The notes below the pieces were generated by a model that did not search any database, was not told where the DNA came from, and saw only the letters and a list, made by a program, of their open reading frames with translations. From positions 1 to 7,171 of the forward strand of contig LFTP01000348.1 in NCBI GenBank assembly GCA_001513395.1: 7,171 bases of DNA, given 5' to 3'. Made by a program: the position numbers and the translations under genes. This DNA is from Clostridia bacterium DTU080. GTDB taxonomy: Bacteria > Bacillota > Limnochordia > DTU080. This document shows, piece after piece, positions 6,789-7,171 of this stretch (within the stretch, counting starts at the first letter, position 1; every line of letters begins with the position of its first letter).

Positions 6789-7050
6789 GGTTGCTATGGC
6801 ATGCTCATGTATGCCTGGCGTCAATGAAGAACAACGGCCTTTCACCGATTCTTTGACGACACCTACCCTGAAGGTACAATCGCGAGATTTGCTTTCAAGT
6901 ATCCGTCTTTTGTGATGATGAGATCTCCTTTCTATATCGACCTATGCCATTTCCTCCCCCTTCCCAGACTGTCCGTGCAAATGGCAATGCTGCCGGTACA
7001 AGGGCGGTTGGTTGTCTGCACAGAGGGTATAAAGGCTGTGTTCTTGCCCA
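6789..7050. other. Upstream non-coding region of the URO-D-family gene
   Basis: No convincing gene is seen. GGCAT/ATGCC with 8-nt spacing (6798-6815) lies upstream of the leader inverted repeat and repeats the GGCATGC word found at 6732-6738, a possible operator. On the minus strand, AAAGGAG (complement of 6926-6932) and GGGGGAGG (around 6953-6960) look like ribosome sites, but the nearby frames stop at once (ATGGCATAG) or lack a start. I could not identify a clear minus-strand promoter for the URO-D gene. Confidence 0.4.
6853..6880 (+). promoter_or_regulatory. Candidate sigma-70/sigma-A promoter reading rightward, away from the URO-D-family gene
   Basis: TTGACG (6853-6858), 16 nt, TACAAT (6875-6880): each hexamer is one base from consensus, with near-ideal spacing. 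No gene with a ribosome site follows before the hairpin at 7059-7100, so it would give either a short untranslated RNA or the leader of a gene beyond the window. Confidence 0.4.
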
Positions 7051-7100
7051 AAAAGGCGGGGGCTGTCCCAAAAGTAAGGTTGGGACAGCCCCGGCTTTTG
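7051..7100 (+). terminator. Long, possibly bidirectional terminator hairpin; second copy of the dispersed repeat
   Basis: GGGGCTGTCCCAA (7059-7071) pairs perfectly with TTGGGACAGCCCC (7080-7092) around an 8-nt loop. After one mismatch the stem extends outward through AAAGGC (7052-7057) against GCTTTT (7094-7099). The A-run on the left and TTTT on the right fit a terminator working in both directions. The arrangement (13-bp arms, 8-nt loop, TTTTG starting 4 nt after the stem) is identical to the copy at 5368-5409. Confidence 0.65.
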
Positions 7101-7105
7101 TCTAT

Positions 7106-7127
7106 CAGACGTGTAATGGAACGTCTG
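7106..7127. repeat. Inverted repeat CAGACGT / ACGTCTG
   Basis: Perfect 7-bp arms (7106-7112, 7121-7127) flank an 8-nt centre, starting 14 nt after the 13-bp hairpin. The role is unknown; it may be part of a larger palindromic element or an operator for a gene beyond the window. Confidence 0.5.
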
Positions 7128-7144
7128 GGGGTGTTTCCAAAGCA

Positions 7145-7169
7145 GATGACCGTCGGATCCCCGGTCATC
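7145..7169. repeat. Inverted repeat GATGACCG / CGGTCATC at the window end
   Basis: Perfect 8-bp arms (7145-7152, 7162-7169) surround a 9-nt centre. It is the third perfect palindrome in 111 bp and may continue or belong to a feature outside the window. Confidence 0.5.
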
Positions 7170-7171
7170 AG

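Noticed and set aside
5368..7100. Intact insertion sequence bounded by the two hairpin copies
   Set aside because: The enclosed gene is URO-D-like and not a transposase, and no target-site duplication is apparent, so only a cassette-like arrangement can be suggested.
6932..7168. Minus-strand ORF of 78 codons
   Set aside because: It runs straight through the 13-bp hairpin and other palindromes, has no visible ribosome site inside the window, and its translation resembles no family I know.
6915..7171. Plus-strand frame open from ATG 6915 to the window end (at least 85 codons)
   Set aside because: It has no Shine-Dalgarno, crosses the same hairpins, and has no recognisable motif. It is worth rechecking only if the frame stays open past the edge.

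Overview
The window looks like accessory chromosomal DNA from an uncultured, moderately GC-rich bacterium, most likely of the Firmicutes/Clostridia-Limnochordia type. Two things suggest this: strong purine-rich Shine-Dalgarno sites (GGGAGGT, GAGGGG, AAGGAGG) in front of the genes, and a gene mix typical of such genomes (sugar ABC-transporter binding protein, NAT_N/GNAT_C acyltransferase, short ceramidase-like proteins, UROD-like protein). The taxonomic call is inference from style and gene content. There is no rRNA, tRNA or marker gene.

Layout. Positions 1-610 (+) are the decayed C-terminal part of a family 1 extracellular solute-binding protein, with two nonsense codons and a frameshift visible. 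Positions 611-1209 hold no intact gene and may be further decayed sequence. Three intact genes follow on the + strand: an acyltransferase-domain protein (1224-2498) and two tandem, divergent members of the neutral/alkaline non-lysosomal ceramidase N-terminal-domain family (2623-3918 and 4040-5344). No convincing terminator separates these three, so they may form one transcription unit ending at a 13-bp hairpin at 5368-5401. On the opposite strand and convergent is a uroporphyrinogen-decarboxylase-family protein (5566-6711, minus). Its leader carries a 10-bp inverted repeat just upstream of the Shine-Dalgarno. The last ~380 bases have no convincing gene. They hold a promoter-like sequence, a second copy of the 13-bp hairpin with compensatory base changes, and two more perfect palindromes.

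How the genes may work together. Both ceramidase-like proteins keep the fold's histidine, glutamate and tyrosine metal-site motifs but have Asn where the ceramidase nucleophile Ser of the GDxSPN motif lies, so true ceramidase activity is doubtful. Alongside a putative N-acyltransferase, a dead sugar-binding protein and a UROD-like protein, the cluster resembles a catabolic or modification island whose uptake component has been lost. The pathway and substrate cannot be read from the sequence.
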